DNA from: Limnoperna fortunei
Taxonomy: Eukaryota > Mollusca > Bivalvia > Mytilida > Modiolidae
Direction: 5' to 3'
DNA length: 64,000 bases
Assembly (NCBI GenBank): GCA_944474755.1
Contig: OX104123.1
Span: forward strand, 16,372,275-16,436,274
The notes under the pieces are model-generated. The model was given only the letters and a program-made list of their open reading frames with translations. It had not been told where the DNA came from and made no database searches. Of the stretch, positions 60,451-64,000 are shown piece by piece; positions within the stretch are counted from its first letter, which is position 1; each line of letters starts with the position of its first letter. The translations under genes were made by a program, and so were the position numbers.

Positions 60451-61260
60451 ATTTTATTATTATAATAATTATATTCTTTATTCTTTATTGATCACTACAT
60501 TGTTTGGAAGTTTTCACCAAGAAAGGTTCTTACGAACATTATGATACTTGGCATAGTGAATATTTAGAATTCCTAGTTTTGCATATTAGTTTTGAAATTT
60601 TCTTAATTGCCGCCATTTTAAAATGACCGGCATCCTAACTCCAGCTCTTAAAAACCAAAATTTCAAATTTTTTTTGTGCTACTTCCGGTTTCAAAATGGA
60701 AGACATTTTTTTCCTGCACAAGCACAACATGAAAAAGTCAACATTGTCCTATTCCAACAAAATTTGATTTCTAGGCGTATTATAATGTACTGATTTGAAT
60801 GAAATACTATCCATGGGGATTTTGGGCGACTTCATCGCAACACAAAAATCTTTAATTATTCTTACTATTATTATTTTTTCGCGCGACCATTATGATACTT
60901 GGCATAGGGAATGTTTAGAGTTCCTAGTTTTGAAATTTTCAAAATGGCCGCCTTGCAAACATCACCCCTAAAAAAGCAAAAATTTAAACGTCATCCAAAA
61001 ACGGCGAAATTTTATATATAGGTAGATTAGGGTCCCCTTAGTGGTGCCAGTACTTTCGAAATATTGGACCCAATTTCTGTTTCAAAGTTGCGGCCATTTT
61101 ACTGCACAACATGAAAAGTCAACATCGCCCGATTTCAACGATATTTGATTTTTAGGCTTATTTTAATGTACTGAATTGAATGAAATACTATCCATGAGGA
61201 ATTTAAGCGACTTATGTGTTGGCATCCCAACACATTATTTTTAATTAAGTCGCGACTTAT
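60451..61260. repeat. Diverged members of the same repeat complex
   Basis: Two related parts, near 60480-60840 and 60870-61210, share TTATGATACTTGGCATAG, AAATTTAA-type runs, CATGAAAAGTCAACAT and ATTGAATGAAATACTATCCA. Each ends with GCGACTT(A/C)AT-like sequence, suggesting a decayed hairpin unit at each right end. Confidence 0.6.
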
Positions 61261-61520
61261 TTTTTTTGCACCGATTCTTCTTCTTCTTCTTCTTCTTAAT
61301 AAGTCGCCCAAAACGAAGTTTTGGCGACTTATTGTTTTTGCACCGTTTCTTATTATTATTAAGTCAGTTTTGGCGACTTATTGTTTTTGCACCGTTTCTT
61401 ATTATTATTATTAAGTTGCCCAAAACGAAGTTTTGGCGACTTATTGCTTTTGCACCGTTTCTTATTATTGTTATTATTACGAAAGTTTGGGAGACATATT
61501 GTTTTTGCTCTGTTTCTTAT
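61261..61520. repeat. Second series of hairpin-plus-TTATT units
   Basis: Hairpins at 61301-61330 (AAGTCGCCCAAAACGAAG... to GGCGACTT), 61361-61379 (one arm shortened) and 61413-61442 (AAGTTGCC version), and a decayed one near 61478. Each is followed by ATTG(T/C)TTTTGCACCGTTTC and TTATTATT. About 60-70 bp per unit. Confidence 0.85.
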
Positions 61521-61639
61521 TATTTTTTTTTCTTCCACTTTCCGCCTGAATTTTGTCCGGCTGTTTTCCCGAAGACCGTACATTGGATCCAAATGAAACT
61601 TCACACAAAAATAGGTCATGGTATGAAGATGTGCCTTTC

Positions 61640-63430
61640 AGGTTTAAAATTTTTAAATTGGCGGCCATCTTGAAATGGCGGCCATTTTGAAAATGAAAAA
61701 AATCCTTAAAAAATCCAAAAGTTAACGGATTTTGACGAAAATTGAAATATAAGTAGAGTACGTTATACCGCACCATATGACGCACATGTTGACTTTTGAT
61801 GGCGGCTATTTTGAATCCAACATGGCCGCCGAAAATAAAAAATGCTCGTAATCGCACGAAACTTGGTTTTCAGGTAGATTGCAATGTTGCGATCAGATGT
61901 TAGTCATCAAACTTTGAATTTGAACACGGCAGCCATCTTAAAATGGCGGCCATTTTGAAAATGAAAATAAATCATTAAAAATGCTTAAGTTAACGGATTT
62001 CGATGAAAATTGAAATATAAGTAGAGTATGTTATACCGCACCATATGGCGCACATGTTGACTTTTTAAGGCGGCCATTTTGAATCCAAGATGGCCGCTAA
62101 AAATTCAAAATGCTCGAATTCGTACAAAATTGAAAAATGCTCCGATTTGCACGAAACTTGGTTTCCTTATAGATAAAGTTGACGCGAATGGATGTCTGAA
62201 CTCCAGGGTCCACGGGGGTCGTTTGAGAGCCAGTTATGATCCATAAGATCATAATCATGTTTAATTATTTTTTTTTCTTTCACTTACCACCAGAATTTTG
62301 TCCGACTGTTTTCTCGGAGACCGTAAATTGGATCGACATGAAACTTCACCAAAAAATAGGTCAGGATGTAAAGTTGTGCCTTTCAGGTTTAAAATTTTTA
62401 ATTGGCGGCCATCTTGAAATGGCGGCCATTTTGAAAATGAAAAAAATCCTTAAAAATCCAAAAGTTAACGGATTTCGACGAAAATTGGAATTTATGTAGA
62501 GTATGTTATACCCCACCATATGACACACATGTTGACTTTTTATGGTGGCCATTTTGAATCCAAGATGGCCGCCGAAATTTCAAAATGATCGGAATCGCAT
62601 GAAACTTGGTTTTTAGGTAGATTACCATGTTGCGATCAGATGTTAGTCATCAAAATCTCAATTTGATCATGGCCGCCATCTTAAAATGGCAGCCATTTTG
62701 AAAAGGAATATAAATCCTTAAAAATCCAAAACTTAACGGATTTCAACGAAAATTGGAATATAAGTAGAGTATGTTATACCGCACTATATGACACACATGT
62801 TGACTTTTTATGGCGGCCATTTTGAATCCAAGATGGCTGCCAAAATTTCAAAATGATCGGAATCGCAAGAAACTTGGTTTTTAGGTAGATAACCATGTTG
62901 CGATCAGATGTTAGTCATCGAAATTTGAATTTGAACAAGGCGGCCATCTTAAAATGGCGGCCATTTTGAAAATGAAATTGAATCCTTAAAAATCCAAAAC
63001 TTAACGGATTTCAATGAAAATTGGAATATAAGTAAAGTATGTTATACCGCACCATATTATGCACATGTTGACCTTTTTCGGCGCCATTTTGAATCCAAGA
63101 TAGCCGCCAAAAATTCTAAATGATCGGAATCGCAAGAAACTTGGTTTTTAGGTAGATTACCATGTTGCGATCAGATGTTAGTCATCGAAATTTGAATTTG
63201 AACACGGTGGCCATCTTAAAATGGCGGCCATTTTGAAAATGAAAATGAATCCTTAAAAATCCAAAACTTAACGGATTTCAATGAAAATTGGAATATAAGT
63301 AAAGTATGTTATATCAAACCATATGACGCACATGTGGACTTTCTATGGTGGCCATTTTGAATCCAAGATGGCCGACAAAATTGAAAAATGCTCCGATTTG
63401 CACGAAACTTGGTTTCCTTATAGATAAAGT
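61640..63430. repeat. ~267-bp tandem array with YY1-like motifs
   Basis: AAATGGCGGCCATTTTGAAA-type starts lie at about 61674, 61942, 62417, 62684, 62952 and 63217, giving spacings of 268, 475 (with extra material at 62100-62400), 267, 268 and 265. Each unit has TTAACGGATTTC, GTATGTTATACC, GCACATGTTGAC, CCAAGATGGCCGCC-like and TTGCGATCAGATGTTAGTCA. Short ORFs here are not genes. Confidence 0.9.
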
Positions 63431-63517
63431 TGCCGCGAATGGATGTCTGAACTCCAGTGTCCACGGGGGTCGTTTGGGAGCCAGTTATGATCCATAAGAT
63501 CATAATCATGTTTAATT

Positions 63518-63548
63518 AAGTCGCCGACCACGAAGTGTCGGGCGACTT
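63518..63548. repeat. Hairpin unit, third location
   Basis: AAGTCGCCGACCACGAAGTG then TCGGGCGACTT, identical to 58560-58590, followed by the same ATTGTTTTTACTCCG and TTATTATTATT tract. It separates the 267-bp array from the next copy of the 59.6-kb block. Confidence 0.9.
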
Positions 63549-63590
63549 ATTGTTTTTACTCCGTTTCTTATTATTATTATTATTATTATT

Positions 63591-64000
63591 TTTTTCATAT
63601 TTCTTATGTTTTCCTTTTTCCCCTCGCAATGTTGTCCGCTCGTTTTCTCGCTCATCTTTTAACCGATCGAAATGAAACTTTGGGAACATGTTAAGGGTGA
63701 CCTGAAGTTGTGCAATCCACTTTTGAAATTTTCAAAATGGCCGCCATTTTTAAAATGGCCGCCGTTGAAAAAAAATGACGGCCGTTGTCAGATCTCAGTA
63801 ATTGCCAAAGCAATTTCAATGAAAATTGCTATACTGGTACAGCTCACTATCCCGAGCATTTTTGCAAAAAAAAATTTGACGCGGCCAACATTTCAAAATG
63901 GCCGCCATCCGAACACCACCCCCTTAAAATTGTAAAAATTTAAATGTCATCCGATTTAAACGAAATTTGGTATACAGGTAGCTTATGATACCCTAAGTGT
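63591..64000. repeat. Second copy of the 59677-60085 block, cut by window end
   Basis: Nearly identical to 59677-60085, including CCTCGCAATGTTGTCCGCTC and GACGGCCGTTGTCAGATCTC. The unit order hairpin - TTATT tract - this block is the same as seen near 58.6-59.7 kb in part. Confidence 0.85.

Overview
The window is animal nuclear DNA, AT-rich and dense in repeats. Several dispersed repeats (a tRNA-headed SINE whose tail carries a GGACGTTAAG-like motif and CAAT repeats, a repeat with a 'GGAGCACCC...CCAGTTTTTAGTG' tail, GGAAAGACCT-ended elements, and an I/Nimb-like LINE) resemble repeats I associate with bivalve molluscs, possibly mytilid mussels. This assignment rests on recognition, not on a search.

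The main feature is one multi-exon gene on the minus strand. It starts near 43.4 kb and runs left past position 1. A short first exon (ends at 43400) and exon 2 (43074-43246) encode a signal peptide and an LRRNT cysteine cap. They are followed by 17 separate exons of exactly 72 bp. Each encodes one 24-residue leucine-rich repeat, and every junction splits a Leu codon (one Val) after its second base (phase 2). The LRR exons lie at 40815, 33500, then twelve more in the tandem array down to 20837, then 13583, 5626 and 101 (left edges). The 3' part of the gene (LRRCT, any membrane or intracellular part) lies outside the window.

From 20.6 to 33.8 kb, a cassette of about 1.95 kb is tandemly repeated: six units plus a partial seventh. 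Each full unit holds two LRR exons (types A and B), a 92-bp intronic hairpin and a block with a perfect CRE and a CCAAT box. Amino-acid differences between B copies all fall in the beta-strand LxxLxLxxN of the LRR, which forms the concave binding face. In A copies the two most variable residues are also on that face. One B copy has lost its acceptor AG and one A copy its donor GT. Both losses would be tolerated because the exons are symmetric. This looks like an expandable library of LRR exon cassettes, which could generate diversity by copy-number change, unequal exchange or alternative splicing.

Flanking introns (1-20.6 kb, 39.6-41.5 kb) are built from older duplications of blocks around the type-C LRR exons. 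A degenerate LINE of about 5.1 kb (34469-39560, minus strand) sits in the intron between the first LRR exon and the array. It has a gag-like ORF1 with zinc knuckles, an endonuclease/reverse transcriptase ORF2, tandem leader units, and inverted similarity at its two ends.

From 43.5 to 57 kb I see mostly unique AT-rich DNA with SINE-like and other repeats, one candidate plus-strand signal-peptide exon (54406-54639) and a 132-bp near-perfect inverted repeat. From 57.2 kb to the end, repeats fill the window: a GGAAAGACCT-ended element with a nuclear-receptor-type DR1, hairpin units whose stems co-vary, and tandem arrays packed with YY1-like AAGATGGC/GCCATCTT motifs. No RNA genes or CRISPR arrays were found.
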